From Diabrotica undecimpunctata (taxonomy: Eukaryota > Arthropoda > Insecta > Coleoptera > Chrysomelidae): 64,000 nt of DNA. The stretch is taken from positions 13,006,377-13,070,376 of the forward strand of contig NC_092810.1 in NCBI RefSeq assembly GCF_040954645.1, given 5' to 3'. The notes under the pieces are model-generated. The model was not told the DNA's origin. It saw only the letters and a program-made list of their open reading frames with translations, and ran no database searches. Within the stretch, counting starts at the first letter, position 1. Every line of letters begins with the position of its first letter. Below, in pieces: positions 10,490-22,055 of this stretch. A program made the position numbers and the translations under genes.

Positions 10490-11435
10490 TAACTTTTTTT
10501 GTGTACACTTTTGTACCAAGGTAAGTTGGATTCAATCAATTTATTTTTGTCCCAGGAATGCGTGATTTAATTTATGACATACCTTTTTAAAACACTCTCT
10601 GTAAGTACGCTCATGTAAATTTTAATATTTAACCTTATGCCATTTTACTTCTTCATTTTTCATCATAACCGATACGACGAACCAATACAATTCTAGATTA
10701 TTGAAAATATTTTCCTAAAGGGATATTGTTTCTCTTTCCTATCTTTATTTTTACAGTTACGAGCACAATTGTTATCTTAAACGGTTTCGAAGTGGGTGTT
10801 TTTCATTTTATATGGGAATATCTTCGCGGAATGTGGGAAGCTATGTATAGGTACGTAAAGCAATAAAGTATTGATATATATTTTTGTTTGCTTTAGTTTT
10901 TTAGTTAGCAATAAAGTATTTCTCAGATATAATCGTAATAATCAATGGCTGACAAATACATTTCAGAATAGCCCATACTAAAACTTCTTTGAATGTTTAT
11001 ATCAATAATTTTTGTCTATTTTATGTACAGTCAGTTTGGTTTAGTTTATCCAGAAGCTGATGGGAATTCACACATCTAAAATTTTAAGCAGAAGACTTTT
11101 AGGGATTTTGGCAAATGTAGACGACTTTGTGAAAAGAAATGGACAGCAAGTGTGCATCTCAGTCACTTAACTTACTGACGTCATGAAAAACACCGTTGCA
11201 TCTCATACCGTTAGTGTATTTTAGGGTGTGTGATACATTTCTAGGATACTATTGTCTAGCAATAAAACAATATATTATTATGTAGCTTGAAAGTAAGTAT
11301 TATTTATATTTAAAGTAAACAACTGTTTTTTTTTGCAGAAGATCAGTAAATGTTCTTTAAAATTAGCAATATATGTTTATAGTTAAGAAATAAATAAAAA
11401 ATTTATTCTTATAAACTTTTTATTTATTTTTGATA
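10490..11435. other. No recognised gene
   Basis: A+T-rich sequence with scattered short frames only. Nothing with domain wording or repeat structure was seen. Confidence 0.4.
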
Positions 11436-11439
11436 TTAA

Positions 11440-13290
11440 AAAAACAACATATATCAAATAAACAGCACTATTATGAAATAATTGAACCAACAAAAAGGAT
11501 AATTGAAGAAAAAAAGCCACTATACAGAAAATGGCTAACTACAAATAACGATGAAGTTTATAAAGAATATAGAGAAAAAGATAGAAAAGTGAAAAAGCAA
11601 ATAACACCAATAAATTGATGAAGAATGGGAAAGAACCTGCTTAAATATTGAAACATACATAGCAGGTACAAGAACTTCGGAGTAATGGAAAGTACTGAGA
11701 GGAAAGTACTGAGAGTACTGAACTCAAAAGAAAAAATTAAATTGGTAAATATACAGGACAAAGAACGAAAGAACTATTACAAGGAACTGTTAACAGAACA
11801 AAGACCACAATTCCAGATCCCCACAACAAGAAATAGAAATAGTAGATAGGGATAGAAATAACAGATAGAGAAATGAGAACGGCCATAAAAGCAATCAAAA
11901 ATAAGAAATCACCGGGTCCTGGAGGCATCTCACCTGAGCTTATAAAATACATATCAAAAAAATTACACCAGATGATACAATGGATATTTCAGAAAGCCAT
12001 AAATGGAGAACAGCTCCCAAATGAATGGACGGAGGCATATATGATATCTATATTTAAGAAAGGAGACAGAAAACGATGCGAAACCTACAGAAGAATAAGC
12101 GTAATATCATCAATAGGAAGATTATATGAAAAGATACTGCGAGAAAAGATAAAGCAAGCGATAAAATGCAAAATCGGGAAGGAAGAGGCAGGCTTCACGG
12201 CAGGAAAATCATGCATAGACCACATATACACACTGGAACAATTGTTGGAAAAGAGAAAAGCAAAAAATAGAGATATATATTTGGCCTTTGTGGTCCTGAG
12301 AAAGGCGTATGACTTCTGTACCAAGGTCAAAACTATGGGAGGCAACGTACAAATTAAAAATACAGACGGAACTCATAAAAGCTGCAAAGGCTCTGTATAA
12401 AGAAAATAATGTGTCCATTAAAATGGAAACAAGAATCATAGGAGACTTTATCACAACAAAAGGTCTCCTGCAGGGTTGTTCCAAATCTCCAATCCTATTC
12501 AAAATATACTTAGAAAAAGCCGTGACTACATGGAAAAGAAAATGCGAAGGCATGAGAGTACGGGTACGAAACGAATACCTATATAGAGGCGACTTCAGCT
12601 ACATGATGAAGAACCTCCAAGAAGAATATACCAAGGCTGGCCTAGATATTAATCTCGCGAAAACAGAGTACCTATCTACAAGTGAAGAAGACATAGAAGA
12701 TCTACCGATTGATTAAAACGTAACAATCAAAGGAAAGGATAAATTCAAATACTTGGGGTTTATAATCAAGAAAAAGGCAACAACAGAGGGAGAAATTACA
12801 CAAAGATTAGGAGAAACAAGAACAGCAATCTGACAACTTAACTCAGTATGGTGGGATAGACACCTAAATATGAAGACAAAACCACATATTTATAAAACAT
12901 TAGTGCGAAGTATTATGACATATGGGGCTGAAAATTGGATCATAAACAAGAAAAACAGCAGTAAGACAGTAGCAACAGAGATGGAATACCTGCAAAGATG
13001 CTGCAAAGTTACAAGAATGGATAAGAAAAGTAATGACGAAATAAAGCAAAGAACATCAATAGAAACAGAGATATTTACATACATAGAGCAAAAAGACTAA
13101 AGTGGTATGGACATGTAAGAAGAACTAGCGACAGCAGATGGATAAAGAGAATAACCGAATGCAGCCCCATAGGAAGGAGAAAAATAAGACGACCCCGAAA
13201 ATCCTGGAAGAACGAAGTAGACGACGCCATGAGTAGAGCACAAAATTGCAAAGAATGGAGGAGTTTAAGGGAGGCCTATGTCTAGCAATG
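11440..13290 (+). mobile_element. RTE-like non-LTR retrotransposon, 5'-truncated with broken RT
   Basis: The plus strand reads pre-RT linker, then IKNKKSPGPGGISPELIK, IFKKGDRKRCETYRRISVIS, EEAGFTAGKSCIDHI and motif A as FVVLRKAYD, where the usual Asp is Val. Motif B is LLQGCSKSPILFKIYLE. The tail is FKYLGFII, MTYGAENWIINKK, LKWYGHVRRTSDSRW and GRRKIRRPRKSWKNEVDD. The stretch that should hold the FADD motif is deleted (NEYLY jumps to RGDFSYMMKNL at about 12590). The motif A mutation and the motif C deletion make this RT inactive. Frames change at about 12310, 12715 and 13100. Confidence 0.85.
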
Positions 13291-13335
13291 GACGTGATAA
13301 ATGAAGGCTGAATGATGGGGATGATACATAGATCT

Positions 13336-13375
13336 ACCTTAAGATCAAGATTAAGGTCAAGGTCAAGATCAAGGT
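13336..13375 (+). repeat. Degenerate (AAGRTC)n simple repeat
   Basis: Hexamers of the type AAGATC/AAGGTC are repeated about seven times just beyond the 3' end of the RTE-like element. Confidence 0.6.
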
Positions 13376-13399
13376 TTAACCGGTTTCCCCCACTCCAAC

Positions 13400-14910
13400 T
13401 TGCACCAGCTTTCGTATAAAATATCTACTGCTGTTATATTTAAATAAATTTAAAATTAATTTAAAAAAATACAAAAAACATAGTATAATGCTTAGCAATA
13501 GTCTACTGTACCACCTACTGTATCCATTTTTTTGTTATTTTCTGCATCAACAACTAAAAATCATTAGCTGTTTTTTTAACATGTTAACATCCAGAATAAT
13601 GTCACATATTTTATGAATATTTACAGGATTTTGGGATTTCTGATTCTTTCTGAATAAAAAATTATTCACACAGAAATTTTCAGGCCGAAGAACTAGACTC
13701 ATAGCTTTTATAAAGTTTTCTTGATATATTTGCTCTCTAAAGCTATCGTAAGGCTAAGAATATTTTTCAATAAATCGTCGCATTTTGTTGCTCTAAATAT
13801 ACATAAATACGGATACGAATAGTAGCAGCGCCGACTATACATGAATAAATTATATAGATATATGTAGAAATAGAACGTCTTCTAAATATTCTAAGAATTT
13901 AACAATACATTCAATAAAAAAGTCCTTAAAAATTCGATCTCTGTATCTTTAGAAAATAGCGAAAAGTTCACAAATAAATGAGGCGATATTGCAGCAAATA
14001 TTCAATACATTACTTGAATGTCTGAAAACACTTGCATCTATTTCGATGTAAATGAGATTTTGAGCATTGCTATTGGAAATATCATCAGAATTCTATCAAA
14101 CTCAGTGCAGTTTCGTTACAAAAATAAGGGCATTATGCTAAATAGTGGTCGTATTTCTCTTGATTTGATTGTCCGATATATCGAATGTAGCTCGAATGTG
14201 TTGGAGAGAAAATTGCTTTCAACATACAAATAACATTTTAGAGTGTGTCGAATTATAGAAAGAAAGAAATGGGCATTCAGGCTTTATCAGATTAACCGGA
14301 AAATAATAAGAAACATATATTTTCAAAATTAGCTTAAAACACAAGTGGCATATGTGTCTTATTTTAAAAGTATATGACCACAAGAAGTGAAAGAGAGTTG
14401 TGTAAGTTTGTCGTAATGATTTCTTACTCAAGAGAGAATAAAAAGTCTAGACTCCATCAACAGAAGTAGTAAAAGAAAGAAGAATAAGTTTCTCAACTAT
14501 CTTAAGTAAACTTGTGGATTACTTAAGAGGGTTTTAATAAACATTTTTTTTTCCGGAAAATCTGCAACGATTGCGTTTCTTTGGGAAGCTGTTAAAATCG
14601 TCAATTTGATAATGTTGATAAACAATATAAGCAACATTACATGTTGACGACTGATCTGGAAGATAAGTAAAAATGCTAAGGGAAATTTTACTAGAAAAAA
14701 ATTTTGGAGCCTTAACCGTTAAGCCGAATCATTGTCTAATAGACCAAAGCCCACAAATATTTACTGATAGAGGCAACAGTGTATGCCTTACGCACACATC
14801 CGTTTAAATACTTTCTGAGTAGTCCATAATAAACTGGCATAAGGTGATTGTGTAACTGTTGATAATACGCTACTCCCCTTTAGAGGTCATTGTGGTTTTT
14901 AAATTTACAT
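13400..14910. other. No recognised gene
   Basis: One 71-codon plus frame (14018-14233) starts at ATG but resembles nothing I know. The rest is A+T-rich with no terminal repeats seen. Confidence 0.4.
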
Positions 14911-14916
14911 ACTTAG

Positions 14917-15765
14917 TCTTCTTCTTCTTCTTCTTATACCGTCCCCATTAACGGAGGTGTGCGACCACATTTTTAAAAGTTTCTCTGTCTTTTGCAACGT
15001 GGAATAATTCGTCTACAGTCATGTTTGTCCAGTCTTGAATATTTCGCAGCCATGACTTCCTCTTTCTACCTATTCCCTTTTTGCCATCGACTCTTCCCTG
15101 CATGATGACCTACAGAAGACTATATTTATCATTTCTCAGTATGTGTCCAAGGTATGCAGTCTTGCGTACTTTTAATGTTCTCAACAATTTTTTGTCGCGA
15201 CCCATCCTTCTCAGCACTTCCTCATTGGTGACCCTGGCAGTCCATGGAATTCCCAACATTCTCCAGTATATCCAAAGTTCAAAAGCTTCAAGCTTCTTAA
15301 CTATTTGCGCTTTTAATGTCCATGTTTCTACCCCGTACAATAGTTGCGACCAGACATAACATTCAACAAACCTCAGTCTCCTCGCAGTATTCAGATTTTT
15401 GTCACAGAACAATTGCTTGAATTTTAAGAATGCTGCCCTTGTCATTTCTATTCGTACCCTGATCTCTTGGTCTGGATCTAATTCTGTGTTGATGTAAGCT
15501 CCCAGATATTTATATTTTGTCATTCTCTCTATTTGCTATCCAACAAGAGTTAGTTGTTCATTATTTATTGGATTCCTTGATACTATCATAAATTTGGTCT
15601 TATATGTGTTGATGTGAAGTCCCATTTAAATGCATTTAATATTTATTGCATCTAGTAAAGTTTGCAGTTCTTCTATACTCTCAGCCATAATTATCATGTC
15701 ATCTGCAAATCTCATGGTGTTTATGATTTCTCCACCAAATCTTATTTCCTCTTTTCTTTCCCGTC
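14917..15765 (-). mobile_element. Non-LTR retrotransposon 3' fragment with (GAA)n tail
   Basis: The minus strand begins inside the RT with NTMRFADDMIIMAES (catalytic Asp pair kept), then INTELDPDQEIRVR, CYVWSQLLYGVETWTLKA, EAFELWIYWRMLGIPWTARV, YLGHILRN and a SWLRNIQDW-like end. The 3' end is a (GAA)n run at about 14917-14935. It is severely 5'-truncated. It is the same family as the plus-strand copy at 18459-19221 and a relative of 27521-28612. Confidence 0.85.
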
Positions 15766-15875
15766 AGGCTTTACATTATCAGTAAACCTGAAAAATACCT
15801 TATAAAAGTAATGTCCTTAAGACATGCAAACAGCTCCTATTTCTATAATGAGTACATATTATATATTTATAAAAG

Positions 15876-16682
15876 ATTTAAATGGTGACGAACTTTCAGA
15901 AGAAGAACTGAAGCTGCCGAAGCCTGCTCGACCATCCAATCCAATAGAGGGCACTATTGGCACCGAAATATTACCGCTGTTAATTATTCTTCTTCAATAG
16001 AATTAGTTAATAATTTAAAAAACATAACTTATGTGAATATTTTAAAAAAGAATAAGCGAGAAATTTCTTTAAGATTCATCCTCAACCATCAAAAAACAAG
16101 ATCGAGGAACCTATGATTATAAATCAGATGGCAATGTTATTTGTGATAAATGGAATTACAATGATCCTGTAATAGTCCCAAATAATCATTTTGTAGTAAC
16201 TCCTGTTCAAAATACAACCAGAAGAGGGAAGTCTGAACATAAAAAAGATGTACCTCAACAAAATTTGATAAGACAATATAACATTGGAATGGGCGGTGTT
16301 GACCTTTTTGATCGTTTAGCTGCTTCTTATCGTCCCTGACTTAGATCCAAAAAAATTGTTTGCTCATCCATTGAATTTGGCAGTTGTGGCAGCTTTTCAC
16401 TTTTTTCAACATGTGAATGCAGGAACAAATATAACACACCTTGAGTAAATGTTGCCCTAGAACTTGTAAAAGCAAGATCAGGTCAAAGAAAAAGAAAGGG
16501 CGGTCCATCTATTCCTGTTTTAAACGACATAAAATTTGACAGCATAAATCACATTCCGGAAGGCACTAAATGAGGGCGTTGTGTTGTGTGCTATAAAAAT
16601 ACTAGACTTCAGTGCAGTAAGTGTGAAAAGCGACTTTATAAAAATGAATGTTTCGAATAATATCATACACCTAATAAATAAT
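15876..16682 (+). pseudogene. piggyBac transposase relic
   Basis: Plus-strand pieces in piggyBac order: LSEEELKLPKPA, NITAVNYSSSIELVNNLKN (the catalytic Asp of NITADNW is lost), ITYVNILKKNKREIS, RGTYDYKSDGNVICDKWN, MGGVDLFDRLAASYRP and a C-terminal Cys-rich domain GRCVVCYKNTRLQCSKCEKR. Stops and frameshifts are frequent. No TTAA-flanked TIR pair was identified. The N- and C-parts resemble different piggyBac subfamilies, so this may be a composite. Confidence 0.8.
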
Positions 16683-16689
16683 TGTTTTG

Positions 16690-18450
16690 TATTTTATCTT
16701 ATTCTTACTTATTTTAGACTTTTGTGCTCATAATAAACCTTTTGTCAAACAGTTAAGTATTTTATTTTTAGAAAATCCATAATACCTTACATGCAAACAT
16801 TCTCAAAATGGGAACAATATGGTTGAGCGAAGATGCAGGCTGTGTTTTGTCCTGATGCTTTTGTTTCGCGCACCAGTCATAGGTCGCTGGGTTTTCCCCT
16901 TGGGGAACAAGTTTTGTCCTTAGAGAAATAGGTTTACTTTACTTCTTTGAAGGACCACCCAAAAAACTGGGACAAATGGAAATTTCGAAAAGAACGTTTT
17001 AAAAAGTCTATTAAAACAATTACAACAACGTATTTTGGTCGTCGATAACTTGCTTACGTTAGCTGATTTATGAAACTAAACTTTATGAAACTATAAAACT
17101 AGATAACTTGTTGGTGATGCAATATTGCCAAGAACTGAGTAGCGTAGGAGCCTAGAGCTCATCCAATGCTGGATTCGAACTGATGCAAACTGATTTCAAT
17201 CACTCGGCTCGTAACCGTTTCTTAACATTAAAAAATCTCCTCCTGGCCCCCTCGACGTATCTAACGGATATGTATACATTTAAAATACCTTCGACTTTTA
17301 TTTTATTGTTAAAATTACCTGAGAAGGGTAACTTTTATTAATGTTGGGAAATTTCAAATTACTCAAACCGATAATTTGGAATTACTAATCCTTTCATTGT
17401 TATGATGCATTGACGATTTTAGAAGCTTATGTCTAGAAAGTTATTTGAATGCAAGTTATCGACGCCGTACAGATTCTTAGATGGTACAAAGGAATTTTAT
17501 AAATCTAAACTAATATACAGTGTGATATAATGATATGATGCAAAAATAAAATAAAAATATTATATATTGTTGTTACGCAACAATGGTGAAGACAAAATAC
17601 AGCAGAAATATTTTTTTTACTTCAAAATCCATTAAAATATGTCAACATCAAAAGACCTTTTACATCTGTTTATGCCAAATATTTCATAAAGCCGCCATTA
17701 AAAGGTTAATATAGATTTATAAAAATAGTCTATCAACGTAATACGTTTTAGTATGACTAGATTTCAGTAAATAAAGGAATGTTAAAAGAATTGAATAAAC
17801 AGTTCTTGTCGAGATATGACTGCCGAATTTTGCTGTTTTTTCCCCAAAATTGCATTGCTTTCACGTTGCTGTAGCAGGCTTCACGGTTTCAAAAAGGTTT
17901 TTTTGTTCTGAAATATATCGCCGTAATAAAAAATTAACTGCGAGTTCTGCAAAAGTCCTTCATCAGTAATTGATTAGCTGGTGAAACACAGTGTCAAAAA
18001 CGAAATTTCTCTAGTACCTTTAATTCAAAAACCACTTCTAATAATCGTTAAATATTACTTTCGCCCGGAAAATGATTTGCAGAGAACGGTAAAACCCTGT
18101 TCAAACACCAATTAAGGATTCATTCCACCATCAATGAGTTTAAATGGGTCAGCAGCTTCACGTTTTAATTGTTCCTCAGTAATCTCCGGTCTTTATTACC
18201 TATTTAAGTTAGTATACTATAATTTGGATGTATGCACACGTGGGATGAGGATTAGATACAATTAGATTGGTTCATTAATCATGGCATATTACGCACTAAA
18301 ATCTTTGGTTTGGTAAAACTGGTCAATATTTATGTAAATAATGGACATTAAGACTATTTTTGATATATGAGTACTATTAAAGTATTTCTGGCATAAGATA
18401 CCTGATAAAATATTGTAAATAGTTTGAATGTCGTCTGTTTTACATCGATA
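16690..18450. other. No recognised gene
   Basis: A+T-rich sequence. It contains a tRNA-promoter-like patch (17171-17210) and a CTGATGAAGGAC hammerhead-like look-alike on the minus strand near 17.96 kb that lacks GAAA. Confidence 0.35.
17171..17210 (-). other. tRNA-like A/B boxes, possible SINE fragment
   Basis: The minus strand has GAGCCGAGTGATTG (A-box-like, 17197-17210) and, 16 bases further on, GTTCGAATCC (B-box consensus, 17171-17180). The acceptor and T stems do not pair, so it is not a functional tRNA gene. It could be a truncated tRNA-derived SINE head or chance. Confidence 0.2.
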
Positions 18451-18458
18451 GTATCACA
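18451..18458 (+). repeat. Target-site duplication, left (GTATCACA)
   Basis: GTATCACA is repeated at 19222-19229, bracketing the non-LTR fragment between them. Confidence 0.6.
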
Positions 18459-19221
18459 TTATGGCTGAGAGTATAGAAGAACTACAAACTTTACTAGATG
18501 CAATAAATAGTGAATGCATTCAAATGGGACTTGACATCAACACAGATAAGACCAAATTTATGATAGTATCAAGGAGTCCAATAAATAATGAACAACTAAC
18601 TCTTGGTGGACAGCAAATAGAGAAAGTGACAAAGTATCTGGGAGCTTACATCAACACAGAATTAGATCCAGACCAAGAGATCCGGGTACGATAAGAAATG
18701 GCAAGAGCAGCGTTTTTAAAATTCAAGCAATTGTTCTGTGACAAAAATCTGAATACTGCGCTGAGACTGAGGTTTGTTGAATGTTACGTCTGGTCGCAAC
18801 TATTGTACGGGGTAGAAACATGGACACTAAAAGCGCAAATAGTTAAGAAGATTGAAGCCTTTGAACTTTGGATATACCGGAGAATGTTGAGAATTCCATG
18901 GACTGCCAGGGTCACCAATGAGGAAGTGCTGAGAAGGATGGGTAGAGACAAAAAATTGTTGAGAACGATAAAAGTACGCAAGACTGCATACCTTGGACAC
19001 ATACTGAGAAATAATAAATATAGTCTTCTGCAGGTCATCATGCTGGGTAGAGTCGATGGCAAAAAGGGAATAGGTAGAAAGAGGAAGTCATGGCTGCGAA
19101 ATATTCGAGACTGGACAAACATGACTGTAGACGAATTATTCCACGTTGCAAAAGACAGAGAAGCTTTTAAAAATGTGGTCGCCAACCTCCGTTAATGGGG
19201 ACGGCATAGGAAGAAGAAGAC
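18459..19221 (+). mobile_element. Non-LTR retrotransposon 3' fragment with GAA-rich tail
   Basis: The plus-strand frame starts at the MAESIEELQTLLDAI segment just after where FADD would lie. It then continues INTDKTKFMIVSRSPINNEQ, YLGAYINTELDPDQEIRVR, a stop (about 18695), CYVWSQLLYGVETWTLKA, GIGRKRKSWLRNIRDW and a GAAGAAGAAGA tail. It is a 5'-truncated insertion flanked by GTATCACA and a sister of the minus copy at 14917-15765. It appears to have landed near the 5' end of the next non-LTR element. Confidence 0.85.
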
Positions 19222-19229
19222 GTATCACA

Positions 19230-20700
19230 GACCACTAATAACTAGACGTTTCACGCAGGTAGCTCAAGCTCTCAAAGCGGTAGGGCCTGACGAGTTTTGT
19301 GCAGAATTCCTAAAACTTATGGATGAACAGGGAATAAAATGGATAACAACTGTATTCAACAACATATACGTAACTGGAAAAATACCCCAAAGCTGGTTAA
19401 AGTCGACCTTCGTGACCATACCAAAAAAGTAAATGCCAAGACACAGAACAATTAGCCTAATGAGCCACTTACTTAAAACGTTCTTGAAAGTGATACACGG
19501 CAGAATATATAAAAAATGCGAAGAACAAGTATCATGGACGCAGTTTGGATTCCGCGATTCCTTAGGCACCCGAGAGGCTCTATTCGCTGTCCAAGTGCTT
19601 ATGCAAAGATGCAGGGATGTTGACTGTGATGTGTATATTTGTTTTATCGACTACAAAACGGCATTTGATAGAGTAAAGCATGATAAACTTATAAACATCT
19701 TGAAAGAAGTGGGGTTAGATGATAGGGACTTAAGAATCATCTATAATTTATTGACCAATTGACAGAGGCAGTCTCCATAGATAGAGGAGTGAGGCAAGGA
19801 TGCATTCTGTCCCCGGTGTTATTTAATATATACTCTGAATATAACTTCGAGCAAGCGCTAGGCGAACTACAAGAAGGCGTATTAGTCAACGGAATACGTC
19901 TAAACAACATTAGATATGCCGACTACGCAGTAGTTTTTGCAGATAGTCTGGACGGTTTGCAAAGAATAATGTCGCGTATATCAGATATAAGTAGAGAACA
20001 CGGACTTGATCTTAATACGAAGAAAACAAAGTACATGGTAGACAGTAAGCGGGAAATATTAAATACACAGCTTTTGGTTAACCAACATCCAATTGACAGA
20101 GTGGACAGCTACACATACCTTGTTACCAACATTAACAGCCAATGGGATCACTCCGGTGCAATAAAACAACGCATAGGAAAAGCGAGATCGGCGTTCATAA
20201 TGATGAAATATCTTTTCAGAAGTCACGATTTACCACTTGCTATGAAAATCTGTCTCATTAGATGCTATGTATTTTCTACGTTATTATACGGAGTATAGGC
20301 CTGGACACTTTCCGAAGCTTCTTTAAGAAAACTCGAGGCATTCGAGATGTGGTGTTACAGAAGTATTTTAAGAATTTCATAAGTGGATCGTGTGACTAAT
20401 GTTGAGGTCCTACGTGGAATTGGCAAGGAATGCGAGATTATTAACACCATCAAAGAGCGCAAACTAGAATATCTTGGCCATGTTATGAGGAATAAACAGA
20501 GATACGGCTTCTTGCAACTCATCCTTCGGGACAAAGTATTTGGAAAGAGAGGACCAGGGAGAAGAAGAATATCTTGGCTTCAAAACCTGAGAAAGTGGTT
20601 TAATACATCGACAACCGGACTATTCAGAATAGCAGCAAGCATAGTTACGATAGCCATGTTAATCACCAACATCCGGAACGGATAGGCATCGTAAGAAGAG
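19230..20700 (+). mobile_element. Non-LTR retrotransposon RT pseudogene with mutated catalytic box
   Basis: The plus strand reads AVGPDEFCAEFLKLMDE, RTISLMSHLLKTFLKVI, QFGFRDSLGTREALFAVQVL, ICFIDYKTAFDRV (motif A), VRQGCILSPVLFNIYSE (motif B), NNIRYADYAVVFADS (motif C), LIRCYVFSTLLYGV and EYLGHVMRN, then a GAAG-rich end. Motif C has Tyr in place of the second catalytic Asp (YADY). One frame break at about 19757 and stops at about 19430, 20298 and 20380 confirm it is dead. Confidence 0.85.
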
Positions 20701-20701
20701 A

Positions 20702-21229
20702 AGAAGCTCAAGGTCAAACTAAACTAAATGTCATTTGTAGTACCGATACAAATCTTTTGATGTCGTTATGCTCTGTCTACAGTCTATACTCTGCAGTTTA
20801 GGTTTAGAACCAAACTAAAAATTATAATTGTCAATTGTCCGTAATTGATTAGGGTCTATATAATCAGATTGCAGATGGTTATTATTTATCTAAGTTGTTT
20901 GATTTGATGGTTGTTATTGCAAAGAAATTAAACTAAACTTGGTTTAATATCTCTGGGTTATTTTTAGCATTAACCTCAAATTAGTTTGTAAATTACAAAT
21001 CAACTAGGTACCTCAGTGGTCTGTGTTTTAAATGTTTATGCTATTCATATATTATTTTGCAGATTAATAATAATTAGTTAAATATGGTTTTTCACAATAA
21101 ATATTATCCTACAGTATATGAATTCGTCAACAATTAGACATGCCTTTCCAAATCCTGATAAAGATATTATACGATTTAGGAAGTAGTTTGGTGTTATAAA
21201 AAATCCTAATTTAGATATAATGCATTATA
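20702..21229. other. No recognised gene
   Basis: A+T-rich spacer between the non-LTR element and Sailor-like copy A. Confidence 0.4.
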
Positions 21230-21600
21230 CACGGTTCACAATTTATCAATAGCTCACTACAAGTTTAACCATAATTAGAGAGCTGAAATACAGAGAGGAT
21301 AGGTAATACGATATAATAGTAAAAACCAACCTAAAACTGACGGTTTAAGATGTTTTCGACTAACCCACCTTGTATCTGAAGGAATACAATACCTTATAAT
21401 CTTATTACGAGGGTATTTTGAATGGGTACAGATGTGTTACACTAGTGTCATAGAGTATATGATTAAAACATTTTTTGAACTAAATAAATGTATTTTTTAA
21501 ATTGTACTTATGTAAATTGCATTTTTTAATAAAACTTCTTTATTTTATTCAAAAATAAAAAGTTTCTTGCCATTTGTAAAAGATACATTTATTTAATTAA

Positions 21601-21998
21601 GGAGAAAGGCTCCAAATGTCGCCTGGCATAATTTCCAATGTGTTTTAAATGTATCCATTATTTTCGAATACGTAGAAAACTAATAAATATTTTTGAAAAA
21701 TTTAAACGCAGAATGAAAGATTACATTATTACTCAGGGCAGAAAGTCCCTGAAAACTTCTACAATGTTTATTTTAATATGTTATGTAACAGGGGTGAAAA
21801 TAAAAGAGAAAATATAGTATAATTTTTAATTGAAAATATTGCATGCAAAAGAAACTTTTTATTTATTCTAATAAATATTTCATTCTGCCTTTAAATTTTT
21901 CAAAAATGCTGTTTAGTTTTCTCAGGATTTGAAAAAAAAATGGATACATTTAAAACACATTGAACATTTTGACAGGCGACATTTTGCGCCTTTCCCCT
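21601..21998. mobile_element. Nested TTAA miniature inverted-repeat element (in Sailor copy A)
   Basis: TTAA at 21597-21600 and 21999-22002 bracket inverted ends that start GGAGAAAGG/AGGGGAAAGG and stay similar for about 60 bp, sharing the AATGTGTTTTAAATGTATCC block. No coding capacity. The TTAA duplication suggests mobilisation by a piggyBac-type enzyme. The same element sits at the same place in copy B, so it inserted before the host element copied itself. Confidence 0.7.
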
Positions 21999-22055
21999 TT
22001 AATACCTTACGATTACAACTATTATTACTTACCTTATATAGTTACGATTAGAAAA

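Noticed and set aside
17140..17230. Complete tRNA gene on the minus strand
   Set aside because: T-arm and acceptor stem do not pair; only box-like words are present.
17930..17985. Minus-strand CTGATGAAGGAC, hammerhead look-alike
   Set aside because: The box CUGAUGA is present, but no GAAA, no stem II pairing and no ACGU-type palindrome follow.
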